From positions 9,466,001-9,530,000 of the forward strand of contig NC_135133.1 in the NCBI RefSeq assembly GCF_050908995.1: a DNA stretch of 64,000 bases, given 5' to 3'. Source of the stretch: Andrena cerasifolii. Lineage: Eukaryota > Arthropoda > Insecta > Hymenoptera > Andrenidae. Of this stretch, positions 13,220 through 24,940 are shown piece by piece; positions within the stretch are counted from its first letter, which is position 1; every line of letters starts with the position of its first letter. The notes under the pieces were generated by a model, which had not been told where the DNA came from, did no database searches, and was given only the letters and a program-made list of their open reading frames with translations. The translations under genes and the position numbers were made by a program.

Positions 13220-13510
13220 GACAAGCGAGGTAGGAGAATAGGGCGTCGTCTAGTCGGGCAAACAGGGATCATGTATTCTCTTAGTAGTAGAATAGGGCCG
13301 TGTTTAGTCAGACAGCGCGCACGGGTTGTCTTATCGGAGTAGAATGAAACTTAACTAGGTTAGGCAAGTAAAGAAGATTGCACTTAGCGTATGAGGCGCA
13401 GCGGGATGTTCCTGTTTGAACGAGTAGAATATACCCGTATATGAACAGGCAAGTAGGTTACATCGGTGTTTGATCAGGCAGGAAGAGTAACTCATTTCTC
13501 ATCAGACGAA
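13220..13510. repeat. degenerate GTAGAAT repeat zone
   Basis: GGAGAATAGGG, AGTAGAATAGGG, GAGTAGAATGAAA, GAGTAGAATATAC and CGAATAGAACAC recur about every 45-75 bases, interleaved with TAGTCGGGCA, TAGTCAGACA, GTTAGGCAAG and GATCAGGCAG. This looks like a decayed minisatellite with a unit near 50-60 bp. A related short tract with GCAGAAGTAGAATAGG and TTAGTCAGAC lies near 63635-63666. Confidence 0.55.
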
Positions 13511-15836
13511 TAGAACACAGAATTCTTAACAGTCTCGATCACCAGACGACGAAGTTGTTACTTTAGCTGGCTCGCTGATTTTACTACCCTGCTTTGCTTT
13601 TTACCGCGTTGCTTACACTTTGACACGATTCCAAGCAAATGACCGAAGCAGCGGGCTAACTGTCGACGGAGGGCTAGTCGTTTCCTCCGCTTGCGCGGAA
13701 GTTGTTTCCACGGGGAATAAAGTTTCAGGGATAAGCGGCTCTGTCGCGCGACGAATGGGGGGTGGTAGTCGCGTTTAAGTGGCTGTTTTTCATGCCGCCT
13801 CGTTGAATATGTATCCCGGTTTTGTTCCGCTCCCAGCTACCTGTGCCCCTCGCCAGAAGAACGGTGAATAAGGACGGGAGCGTTAAAAATTCAACCCCAA
13901 GGATGGGGAACGAGCAACTCCGAACCATTAAAGGCAGATTTGCTCCTTTAAGTCCCTATGATGTTGTTCGGAAATTATTTCCAAGGACATATTACACAGA
14001 CCCCTGTCCTCGATTTAAATGGAAAGAAGAGCCGCGTCTCGACTCGTGGCCGGCCCAGACAGTATCTCAACAACATTTTCTCAGCAGACGATCCTTCACG
14101 GCGAGGCAGATCCGTTCAGGACCGAGTGAAAATTGCGCGTACAACATCGCAGGGAGATGTCACCTCCACCAGGCACTCTCTAATGCCGCGAAATTCCCAT
14201 ATCTTCGCCTGACGTACCGTCACTCGACTCCTCAGCCACCCCCCCCAAAGACCACCCTCGATGTCTCTTTCTGAAGGTATCCGAGTACGACGGGGCTTCT
14301 TACATAAATCACGAGCGTTTAACCCCGTTCGGAAGGAGGCGGTGTCTCCCAGAGGGATGAAGGAGGACGCGCAGACAGGGCTATATTTCAGGGGATGAAA
14401 CGCACGCGGATTGACGGCGCTTTATCGGCCACGATGTTTTGCGTGGCGAGCTGGAAATTCTTCGGTAACACGGGCCGAAGAGCCACGCTGTTTTGTCGAT
14501 CGACGTGGATTAATAAGAGGGTTGGGAGGATAGATTTGATTCTGGGGTCGCAGCTCGACATGCGATTTCTCGGTCCCAGCTATGATTTGGGGAGATTTCT
14601 GTTCCTGGATGCAAGCTTGCAAGGGACTGTTTGAATATTCATTCTGGAAAAGTCTTAGGGACAAAGGAACTGGAAGGTGTGGAACAGAAGAGGGTGATTC
14701 ACCCCCTCCACATCCATGGTTCACGTACGAGGCTCTAGTCGGAGGTTTGTTTGACGAGGGTAGCTCGGTGCCCTAACGATTAATCACTCGCTATTAATTA
14801 ACCAGGCAATCGTTCTCCCTCGTTTCGAGCCTTCCGCCGTTCAGACTCGTCCCCAAGTAGGGGGCTGAAATCGCTACACCGCAGGGGCGCCCTGGCCTGT
14901 CGGTGGTTTGCTCGAAGGTCACGGTCCTTAACTTTTATAAGCCTCGGGTCGGTTCGTTAATTACAATCAACCCCTCGATTAATCGTAGCGCCGAACGGGA
15001 CGACGGGGTTTAAAGTGTTCCAGCGGCGAGAGCCGGCTCGCAGGGGGTTGTTGCTTCGACTTCGAGCGCCGCTGATGGCCGACGATCGATGGAGGGTGAT
15101 TTATCACGCTGTCGCGCGCAACGATCGCGCGACGAACCTTTTTCGGGGGTGTCTTTCGAGAACCTTCCACTTACGCCGAATTGTTTGTCACCATTCTGCA
15201 AGGGTCGCTCGTGAAACGTCTCGAAACATTTCAGAATTATTTGGCAAATATTTCCAAGCTACTTCGAAGGAATTTTTAATAGGAACCGGTTAAAATATCT
15301 CTTCCTATAATTCGCCAGTGACTCAGAGAACCATCCCCAGCAGATCGGAGAAATTTCCAGCGTCGTTTCGCGCTGAACAGGGAGAACTGTCTTCCATGAA
15401 ACGGGACAGCGCTGGCAGAGATTTGTCGAGTCTGCAGCCGATGATAAAGGGAATCGTTATTTAAACGGGCTCGGTGTTTCTCCGGTAATTAATAACCGAA
15501 CAAGTTGCCGGTCGCGTGGAGGGTAATTTCGGTGATTACTTTGGCAACGATTACTGTCGAGGGGTCTCTCTGTCGCCGTTGCAGCGCGAACGTGATTCTG
15601 AAGTTTCCGTGAGCCCGGGCGCTAAATCGTTAATTACGATCAGCGCGATTAATCACCCCATTGGCGACGACGGCAATTTAAGCGACACGAGATGTAAACA
15701 AGATCCAAAGGCGTGCCTCTGCCGGGGGCTTGCTCTCGACACGCGTTACCGCCTTCCTTCTTGCCTGCGTTAAATAACGATTTAACGCGATAATTTCCTC
15801 CTCGAAGCATCGGATTTATCGTTCCATCGGTATCAT

Positions 15837-15850
15837 CCCCCCCCCCCCCC
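15837..15850. repeat. poly-C run
   Basis: Fourteen consecutive C bases on the plus strand, followed by further C-rich sequence. It is a simple repeat and prone to sequencing error. Confidence 0.9.
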
Positions 15851-16809
15851 ACTGCGGTTATTCATCTCCCCGCGCCCCCCCCTTCACCCCCGGTTGCTGT
15901 GGATAAATCTCCAAGCGACTCGAGTGTCCCAGCCCCCGGTGTTTCACCGTCCACCATTAACGCAAATATTATTCGAGCCGAGTTTTAAATATTACTCGCA
16001 ATGGATCGCGGCTGTGCAGCGGTAATAGCTGTACAACTATCGGCTCGCGCGCTGAATGGGCAAACATTTGGCTACGCGTCCAATTTTAAGCGATTTCCAG
16101 CGACAGAACGGGACCGTTGACGGGGCTTTAATTTTTCATCGGCTATCTAGCGTGTTTGCCTTTTTATTTATTTAACGCTCGGCTCGCGAATAATTTGCCA
16201 CAGTGGTTATCGCGGATATTAATCAACGAGCAGGAGGAATCAGTACTGACCCATTGGTGCTTCTTTTAAATAATCGTGCTTGATTAACGAAACTGAGATA
16301 GTGCATGTTTATTATGGATAGGGTTGGGTTATACTGTGGGACATTTAAATAAAAACTGATCCCTCCCAGATTGGTAGTAGAAGCGACTTTTGGTTTTGCA
16401 AAGGCACACGCTCGTCGAGGACCCTTTCAGAAATCCTTTCAGAGAGCAGTTCGAAAGGGGCTCGGCTGGTCCCTCGCCGTCCTTGTTTCTCGCGCAGCCA
16501 GACCACCGTAGAATTAACCACAGTCCCGAGCTGTCTAGAAGCTCCCCTGGCCCAGGCTGCATTAACTTTCCGGGTCGCGAGCACCCCCTGTGAAATCCAA
16601 TTCGAGGGAATGCGGTCATTTTCGTGTCTCTTTCCCTCTGTTTCTGTCTTACAACGCCGGGTAGCCTCTCTTTCCAACCTCGAATCTTGAACTCTAGTTA
16701 CATGCCCCTGGAAGCGAGCAATGCAGCTCGATTTTTCCTTTAGAGGGAGACACAGTGTTTCATTAAGCGTCTGTAAAACCAACCCTTTCTTAAAGAACGC
16801 TCTAGTATC

Positions 16810-17314
16810 CTTTGTGGTAACGATTGGAATTCTAAGTAGAATTGGGCCCAGCTACGCAGAAAGCCACCGACACCCGGAATGACAAAAAGTTAGTTAAATG
16901 CAGTATGGATCCCATAATTCTGTGATCTTTATTTCGCATTATACAATTATTACAACTACAAACGAGGGAAGATCCCGAACCAGAAAATTCAAAATATTCT
17001 GAAACTTTGTGAATATGTAGGGGATTTCCTCCTGATTATAACGCAATTTTTCTTTGCTGCCCAAAGTCACTCGAAGGGGGTGAAATTAACCCCCGAAACT
17101 TCGGCTATTTTCCGATTTTGCGTTATAACTCGCGAAATGTAAGAGATAGAAAAAATGTTTCCAGACAGAAGTCACTTCTTTTAATTAGATCTATCATTTA
17201 GTAAACAAATATTTTATCAAATATTTTAAAACTCACTTTCAGATCATTGAGGGTTGCTAGCATTCTGCATAAATACGCCCAATTCTACTTGGAATTCCAA
17301 TCGTCACCACAAAG
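16810..17314. mobile_element. 505-bp MITE-like element with about 50-bp inverted ends
   Basis: The left end CTTTGTGGTAACGATTGGAA continues with TTCTAAGTAGAATTGGGC, and the right end is its near-perfect reverse complement (CTTTGTGGTGACGATTGGAA, TTCCAAGTAGAATTGGGC). The similarity extends to GCAGAA on both sides. The interior is AT-rich and non-coding, holding the short word GAAGGGGGTGAAATTAACCC. No clear target duplication is visible, so the outer borders could be off by a few bases. The superfamily is not identified. Confidence 0.8.
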
Positions 17315-18453
17315 TCTGATGTATCACTTTTCATCCCACGCTCTATTTTGCCACTGTTCGATTCATTTTCACCTACAATGAAGAACTTCTCCATCGCGCA
17401 GCATCCCATTCATACCCCTCCATAAATCACCCCGATTCCCAAACACGTTGCCAGACTTTGTCCCAGTTACTTTAAGAGGACCGAGTTTTCCTCTGTGCCA
17501 CGAGGGTGGCCGAGAATTAGAGGAGATGAGACGCGTTGATCATCCCCGTGATATTCGCTAGACAGACAGGGGAGAAGGTGTCACGTCGCGGCGCGTAACG
17601 TCTGGCTGATATCACGGTTACGGGGGTTGGGAACGGGGTGCACGCGGTTCCAGCCAGTCGATCGTGGCAGCCGGGCTAGACAACGTAACGCATTCGTGTT
17701 CGCTGGCACGGCCGGGGGATTACCAATGAGGCACGTCGGATTACCGCAGTTAGCGGTGTTCGTTAGACCACTATTTTAATTAAGACTATTATACGTGAGC
17801 GCCGAGTATTCGTATTGCGGGATGCCTGGGACGGTCGTTACGTGCGCGGACCGCTAAAGCGCGGCATCGATTCGATTCGCGACCTATCGATTCTGATCAT
17901 CCACGTGGCCCCAGCCGAATCGAGGCTGCTGGCTTCGAGGATTGCATTCGGAAGCCAGGAGGGTCGTTGAGGAAGAGAGGGAACGCGGGGGGCTCGGCGG
18001 AGTATCGTGATAAGTAGCGCAAGCTTACTTCGGTCGGACCGAGGAGGCACCATTCGTCTCTATTTACCGCACTACTTTCAGAAGCTGGTACATGTTTCTT
18101 CCCATACGTATCGCGGGGGAGATTCTTGGAAAATTGAAAAAATCGGTCTCTGTAGTGTAGCTGCAATATCGCGACGGCCAGAAGCGTTCGGTGAAAAATG
18201 ATGAAGTTACACGGTGGAAACGCTCGAAAGAAACGAGATGATATCCGCGGCGCACGATAGCGCGGTGAATGGCTCGCTTGATTTCCAGCGGATTGACTGG
18301 CGTTTCAAATCCCGCGGCAGGTAGAAAGTATTTTCCTTTCGGCACAATATCCCCGCGAAACAGCGATATCGATTCCACTTCCGATCGTCCCTATTCAGTT
18401 ACTTCTGAAAGGAATGTTTTTTTTATTTTTTTTTATTCAAAACGCGCACTGAC

Positions 18454-18677
18454 CTCGTGGCGATGAGAGGGCAAGTGATGCTGGGCGAAGCCCAGGCTTC
18501 GGGGCTCCAGGGCGCGCATTCGTAGAGCCTCAGCTCCCGGCCGGACACCGCTCCGAAAACGCTCCGCCAACCGCCCGTGCAGCCACCCCCCATGCCGAAT
18601 CCGCTCCCAGCTCCTCGCGAGGTGCTGGCGCTGCTCCCTGCTCCGTCTTCGCTGCTCTCGCTGCTAGCACGTCCGTT
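18454..18677 (-). CDS. syntrophin (Syn1-like) exon, linker and first half of PH2
   Basis: This 224-nt exon opens at a codon boundary with NGRASSESSED, a Ser/Gly-rich linker, then GWRSVFGAVSGRELRLYECA, PWSPEAWASP and CPLIATR (the last Arg split AG|A). W..VF.AV..RELRLYECAPW..EAW.SP matches the first strands of the syntrophin PH2 domain, and the SSESSED motif plus Gly-rich linker is what I recall from insect Syn1 proteins. The acceptor is TCTGTCGACAG with a weak pyrimidine tract; the donor is GTCAGT. The length (74 codons plus two bases) fits the phases of both neighbours. The acidic Ser cluster resembles casein-kinase-type target sequence; that is inference. Confidence 0.94.
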
Positions 18678-18781
18678 CTGTCGACAGATCATTAAACGAT
18701 AATAACACGCAGCCTTTCTAAACCTACTATACGCAGCGCAGTAGTACAGGTGAATGCTTTGTCAGACGCAACAGCTCTTAA

Positions 18782-19532
18782 GGTACTAGGCAGTCGTTCC
18801 TGTCTAAAACGAAGCATTTCTGTTTCAATTAATTGCAAAGAAACCAATTGAAACTGAGACTCGTTCTTTGGCATGAAGTTTATTAACATCATAAGCTTTA
18901 AAAAAAATTGTTTGTGGAGTGAAAAATATGCATTATATATTACGCTACAGATGGATCATTAAAAAGGTTTTTTAAAAAATGTTTCTTTTGTTTTCCAGCG
19001 ATAACTCAGAAACGGATGTTCCAATCGATTCGTAACAAACTCGAGGATCTTTACAAAATGTGTAGTTTCGGACCAGACCTAAATTAAAGTTAATGAAAAC
19101 TCTTATTCTTTATGAAAATAAACTGAAACCCCATTGAGACCCCATGGATGAGGTTTTACCATCCCCCAAGCCCCAAAAGGTGAGGTCTTAGTTTATTTTC
19201 ATAAAGAATAAGAGTTTTCATTAACTTTAATTTAGGTCTGGTCCGAAACTACACATTTTGTGAAGATGCTCGAATTTGTTTGAATCGATTGGAACCTTCG
19301 TTTTTGAGTTATCACTGCAAAACAAAAGAAACTTTTTCTCAAAAGACCTATTTAATGATCCATCTGTAGCGTCGTATATAATGCATACTTTTTACTAAAC
19401 GAACATGCTTTTTAAAACTTATGATGTTAATAAACTTCATGCCAAAGAACAAGTCTCAGTCTCAATTGGTTTCTTTGTAATTAATTGAAACAGAAATGCT
19501 TAATTTTAGACAGGAACGACTGCCTAGTACCC
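18782..19532. mobile_element. TTAA-flanked foldback element, family 2, copy B
   Basis: This 751-bp element is almost entirely one long inverted repeat: a left arm of about 345 bp (18782-19126), a spacer of about 60 bp with CCCCATTGAGACCCCATGG-type sequence, and a right arm of about 345 bp (19187-19532). The ends are GGTACTAGGCAGTCGTTCC and its inverse ending GTACCC, flanked by TTAA on both sides (18778-18781, 19533-19536). Left and right arms differ at scattered positions, so the copy is not brand new. No coding capacity is seen. The terminal sequence groups it with the copy at 9252-9972. Confidence 0.9.
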
Positions 19533-22500
19533 TTAAGCCGGGTCCGGACCTGAACTCGCTGTTGTGTTAAAAAATTACACGAGACTATTTTTAACGAATT
19601 TAGCTTGAAATGATATAAATCAATTTTTCACAACGAATTACGTCGTTCTTGGTGTTAGTTTCATCAGCGAAACATAAGGAATCAATTGACGTCGTTTTCG
19701 CAAAGATCTGATGAGAAATGCGGAACTCTTGGACACTTCTGACTTTTTAATGGTATTCCAACCGTTTCGAGGGTCGAAACCCATAAAATTCGCTGGAGAA
19801 GCACCCTGTATTGGTAAACAGGATGACTCGGAGGGTTGACCTGTCGTTTATTTAGCTAATCACCGCATCTTCACGACTGCGGAGTGGACTTCTAAGCCCA
19901 GAAGTTGGCGAAGAAAGACACAATGTCACTTTCGACCCCTCCGCGTGCGTCATTCGTGCGCGCTCAGCCTGCTCGGCGTATACGCATTCAGCTCTGGACC
20001 CGGCTTTACATAGAACCCAAAAAGCACCCCGGATTAACGTTCCGGCGCCCCTAAGAGAGCCGAGGCGCGTCGAGACGGATCGAAGTAGAAGCAACCGCGC
20101 TCCCATTGTCGTCTACTCAGAAGGGGGTAGAAGCATCGGCAGTGTTTTTCGTGGCCGTTGCATTCCGGCTCGGTCCGCAGGCAAGAACGCCCCGGCGGGC
20201 CCCAGTGGACAGGGATAAGAAGCGCAGTGCGAGGCACGGAGCGAAGAAGCGAGCTCCCTTCGAGAAATGTGGCCTCATAAGTGTCAGGCGCATTTTACCC
20301 GTGGCGCTCGCGAGGAGACAATATCGAGCGAGCGCTCCGTGCACCGGATACGGCCACGTAACCGTGTATTGCGCCCGGGCGGCTCTCGCCGACGCTCGGA
20401 ATGCACGGGGCTTGGTAGGGGTGCCTCCCCCATCTGGCTCCCCGCGGGGATGATACATCGGGGATTAATTGAACTGTCGAATATTGACATTCCGTTGAAA
20501 ACGGTGCGTGTTTACGTCGTGATGGTTACATCACGTGCCACCGTGTCCTCCCGGTCTCCCTGGTTACGTTCTCGTTCACTCCACCCTCTAGCTGGCGGAG
20601 GTGCCTTCTTTTTCCCTGGATCCACGTTTATTCCCACTCCAGCGCGCTCTGGGAAAAGGGTGCTTCCTCCTTTAAGGTTTACATTCCTAGCTGCCTCCCT
20701 TCCTTTTATTTCCACCCTCGTTCTTCTCTCGCCTTTCCCATCCTTGTTCAGCTTCCTGGGGTTCTACTCGAACGCTTCTGTTTACTTTATTTGTGTGCTT
20801 TGGATATGGGATTTCCGTGTTTCATGCTTCGCGTTGTTTTCTTGTTTTTCTGCCGGGTATAGCGTTCCCTCCTCGTAATATTCTTACTGCGCTCTTGCGA
20901 GGCTCGGTTTAGGGTGACTCATTTAATCAGTTTCTCTGCTTCAGTCCTACTCCCAGTCCTCCGTCCATTCCCTCGCTGATTCTCGCTGCGAAAGGGATCG
21001 ATATATCGCCTCGTTTCCGCTTCCTTTGCGACAGACCGGACCGTTTAATCACCCCCTTTCGAGTCTGCGGTCGCGACCGCCGCGTTTCGATTTTTATATC
21101 CCCTCGTTCCGTCGAAAAACTGTGCGTCGGACAGTGCTCCATTAAGCTCTGTCTCGGCTCGCGGAGAGCGCCGTTTCGTCTGACATTGCTGTCGACTATT
21201 GTGACCGCGAGCGCAAACAACAAAGGGCAATTTGTCCCTTAACAAAATCGACGGCGGTCTTCCCACCGAATATCGAGCCTGTCTACATCCCTTTGCATCG
21301 AAACAATTGAAACTCCCTCGGAGTCTCAACGTCCAATGTTACTAAATTTCCACAAACGCCCTTTGGACAGGCATGCTCTGTGAAGTCAGCGAAGATAATG
21401 CAGGGAATATGGTCCACTCTCTAATTATTCGCGTAGAATCGAAAGCTTAAACGCGGACAAAGATCCGGCGGCCTGAAAGAAGCCTCGCCCCCGCGACTGC
21501 TCCCAGCCCCGGAGACAAAGGGCTCGTTAAGGATCGATAAAAATTTTACGTCGCCGCTCCGGCGAAGTTCTTTTGAGACGTTAAGTCGTACCAGTCCCCC
21601 TGGCAACTTTGTTCGATGGCCAGGATCTCGGATTGAAACGATTCATATCGCGGGACAGCGTCTTTGATAGCATTCAACGGAGCAGCCCCGAGTAATTAAT
21701 TCTCATAGTGGAAGAAGTAACATTTTTGTTTCGCGAAAGAAGAGGCCGTGAAAAGCGTCTCGCTCCTCCAACTTGCCCTCCCCGAGCTCCAGGAAAATTG
21801 AGGCAATTAACCCTTCGCGCTGCAGATTTTCTTTCGCCTGGCGCCCGTCCAATTTTACGCTACTCCTCTGCCTGTGCGGGGCGCGCGCGGAGCTTTTCAA
21901 GCGCGACGCGTTATTGGCGAAACCGCTGCTATAAATGTGTCTTTACCTTTTGCGAGGGACAATAGCAAATAAACGTAACGGAGGTAAATTCTTCGCTTCC
22001 TCGTCGGGACTTCCCCTTTATCTTCGTTACCTTCCCCCCTCGAGCGAAGGCGAACAGAATCCTTCGATCGTTTCCAAGCGCGGTGGTCGACTGCGCCCAG
22101 CCCAGATCGCGAGCTTTTCCACTCGCAAGCCTGAAAGCACACCCTCGATCCCTACACTCTACCGCGTTACGGTAACACGCCGGCGATAATAATGAAACGG
22201 AATAATGGTCGGGCGAGAACCGCGTGAATCGCGATGAATATGGTTCGTTGAGGGCGCGGGGTCGATCAGTCGATTCAATCAGCTCGAATTGAGAGTGTTC
22301 GGCGCCGGGGGACCGTAGAAAGGCTCGCGATACAACGCGCGCACAATACCACCGATCGGGAAACCGCGAACGCCCGGTCGAACCGGCGGCAAGGTTGGAA
22401 ACGCTGCGCGATACGGATAAGGAAACTCCGTGGAAGCTTTCGCGAGCCAACCTGGAGCTTTCTCAGCAAATTCCAGGGAAATTTCGCCGAAGAAATCAAG

Positions 22501-24692
22501 GCAGCCATGTCGAATTTCTCCACCCTTCTAGCCTTCCTCTTTCATCTTCCTTGGGAACTCGAGCTGTATTCAAGCATCCGCGAGAATTGCATCGAATTGT
22601 TCGAGATCGAACAGAAAAATCGATGATTTTCGATGCACTTTCGTCCCCCTTTTTGTGTTCTACTCGGCAGGGAAGTTTGACGGAAATTGTTTGCGTGCGA
22701 TGGAGGCATTCGGGGGTATCAGAGATTTACGGTGTCGTTAAGGGAGATACGATCGTTTTCCCTCCAAATTAATGAGGCTGGGTAGATGGGTAGATGGACG
22801 GAAGCTTTTAGAGATTTCTAGCGGCTTCGATAACAGAAATAAAACTCCCGGTATCCCGATGCCGATCCAGTCCCTCGGAGAATAATTCAGGGAAATTGGA
22901 AGGCTGGCCGTACGTAAGAGGGCGGAAACTAACGAGCCAACGTCCCCTCTGAATCTCGATAAAGAAAATGGGGAAATTCACACCGCGCCGGTTAAGGTGA
23001 CACGCGGCCGCGACAAAGTGGCCCGAGCGTCCGAGTGCAGCTGATGTTTTTCACCGTCGATGCCCCGGGAAGCTAGGCGGCCCGCCCTCGCGCTATCCTT
23101 ATAACCGATGTTCCGTGACGCGGCGTTTTAAAGGGTTAACAAAATTTGCCCAAGTAATATGCATACCTCCGGGGAAGTTGGGACGCGATGGCAGTTTGCT
23201 CTTTGCCCATAGACACGGCCGAGTGTCTCACGGAAGCAAGCTGACGCTCCCCGGCTGGAGCCGAGTCTTTTTCCCGGCGTCGAGTTTCTTCGAAACTTCA
23301 TTTGCACTCGCTTAAAGAAAGTTAGGGGGCAAGGCTGGGATCTACTTAGCGCAGGGGACGCGACGCTCGCTAATCGCTAATTCTGGCCCGCTTTAAGCGA
23401 CCGTCGCAGGCTCACGTTGCACGGGGGGACCTCCACTTTGCGCTCCGCCGGTAGTAATCATATTCGATATTTGAAACAGCTACCAGTGGCTGGTGGCATT
23501 GAAAGATGAAGAGCGGAAACCGTCTACCATTCGAATTGAATTACAAGAGAAGCTTCCATGGGACTCTGTTAAAAAATAATTACAGCGATCCAGTATTCAT
23601 TTGGCAACTATTTTTCGGTACGTTTCGCGGGCAAGGGTGTTCTATTAGAACGGGGGCGGTTCCTGCTGCCTCCCACCCTCTCTGGTTTAATTGAGAAACT
23701 TCATCCAGGGACGCTCGCGACGTCCCTGGGTAAATAAAATATTCATCAATAATGAAATGAAATATCGAGATGGAGCGACAATTTGAAGCTTCCACCCGCG
23801 ATTCTGTCCCTCAAAGTCCGATTGCATTTACGCGCAACAAGATACCCAAAAATTGGAACGTAACGTGCAAAGTTTAGTGGAAATATTTCGGCAGAATTAC
23901 ATAATTACATACGTGATCACTGTTCCCCCGGCGTTTTTCCTAATGATTTACCCAGGGCTTGACTTTTTGTCGAACAATTCTGGGTCGCGTGCAGAGGGTA
24001 GTTGTAACACCGCGCGCAACGGCAACGATTGGTGCGCGCGCGTGACTCGCGTCGGAACGTTTCCCAGCAGTCGTTGTTTGCACGTCGCGTTCGCGCGAAC
24101 TGTGCAGTTAAAATCGCTAATATTTTCGTTGTGAATCCGCTCGGCGGTGGGTGGCGCGATAAAAAAAATTATTATCGAAGGCTGCTCCGGTGACGTTTAT
24201 CCCGGGGACAAAAAGGACAATGCTACTGAAAGCGTTTCCTGGACACGGAATATCAATAAAAAGCGACCGTGTCGCGCTGGAAAATCCCTGCGCACTCGAC
24301 GAATTACAGCCGATGATTTATTTATTCAAAAGAGGATGCGGATTCGCGCCCCGCCGATTAATATTTCACGCGTATTGCAACTATTACGAGGATCCGTGTA
24401 ACTGATCGTTTCCACGTCCATCGGCCTACAACGCCCGCTGTTTCAATCGCGAATCCTCGTCGCGGTGAACTCTTTCGCAGGCATATTTCTCTTGATTATT
24501 CTGTGCCGAATAGAATTATAGCGCGACGTCCCCACCATGGGATCGCGCTGGTTAGTGTCCGCCAGCGCCACTAGAGGGCTAATCTTTCTAACTCTTTCTC
24601 GCAAGTCCTTAGTTCCAGTCTCGTTCGTATATATACAAGTTCCAAGTCAAGACGTTACAGTTAGTGTTCCCGATTTCTCGATATTTTTCGCA

Positions 24693-24940
24693 TCTCGAGA
24701 GATGAGAAATCAGATTATATTTCTCGAGAGTTATCGAGAATTTTCAAGAAATTAAATCAATATTGCAAAATTTATATGTTTGTAATAATGTTGATAATAT
24801 ATGTCTAAATTTAGTCGAGCCTAACAAAACTTGTGTAAATGAAAAAACAGATATTAAATATAATTGATAAATTTATTTATCTAATACAAAATGTGAGCAA
24901 GGCGAAACATTACTGTTTTCTCGAGAAATGAGAAATAAGA
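24693..24940. repeat. spaced direct repeat in an AT-rich island
   Basis: TCTCGAGAGATGAGAAATCA at 24693 recurs as TCTCGAGAAATGAGAAATAA at 24919 in the same orientation, each followed by a GATTATAT/GATATTATA-like block and then TTCTCG. The intervening 200 bases are AT-rich and non-coding. It could be the relic of a small duplicated insertion; the nature is unknown. Confidence 0.4.

Larger units (their letters stand above)
3024..18453 (-). other. 15.4-kb syntrophin intron
   Basis: The donor is GTCAGT at 18453 and the acceptor TTGCTTTCAG ends at 3024 on the minus strand; the phase is consistent on both sides. The contents I can name are two TTAA-flanked inverted-repeat elements (5389-5661, 9252-9972), a TA microsatellite at 7630-7660, a GTAGAAT-type degenerate repeat zone at about 11500-11790 and 13220-13510, a C-run at 15837-15850 and a 505-bp MITE-like element at 16810-17314. 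The rest is GC-rich, CpG-rich unique sequence in which I see no gene. Confidence 0.85.

Noticed and set aside
20267..20878. 203-codon plus-strand frame with a hydrophobic end
   Set aside because: The Phe/Leu/Ser-rich tail comes from a T/C-rich tract; no signal, domain or splice context supports a gene.
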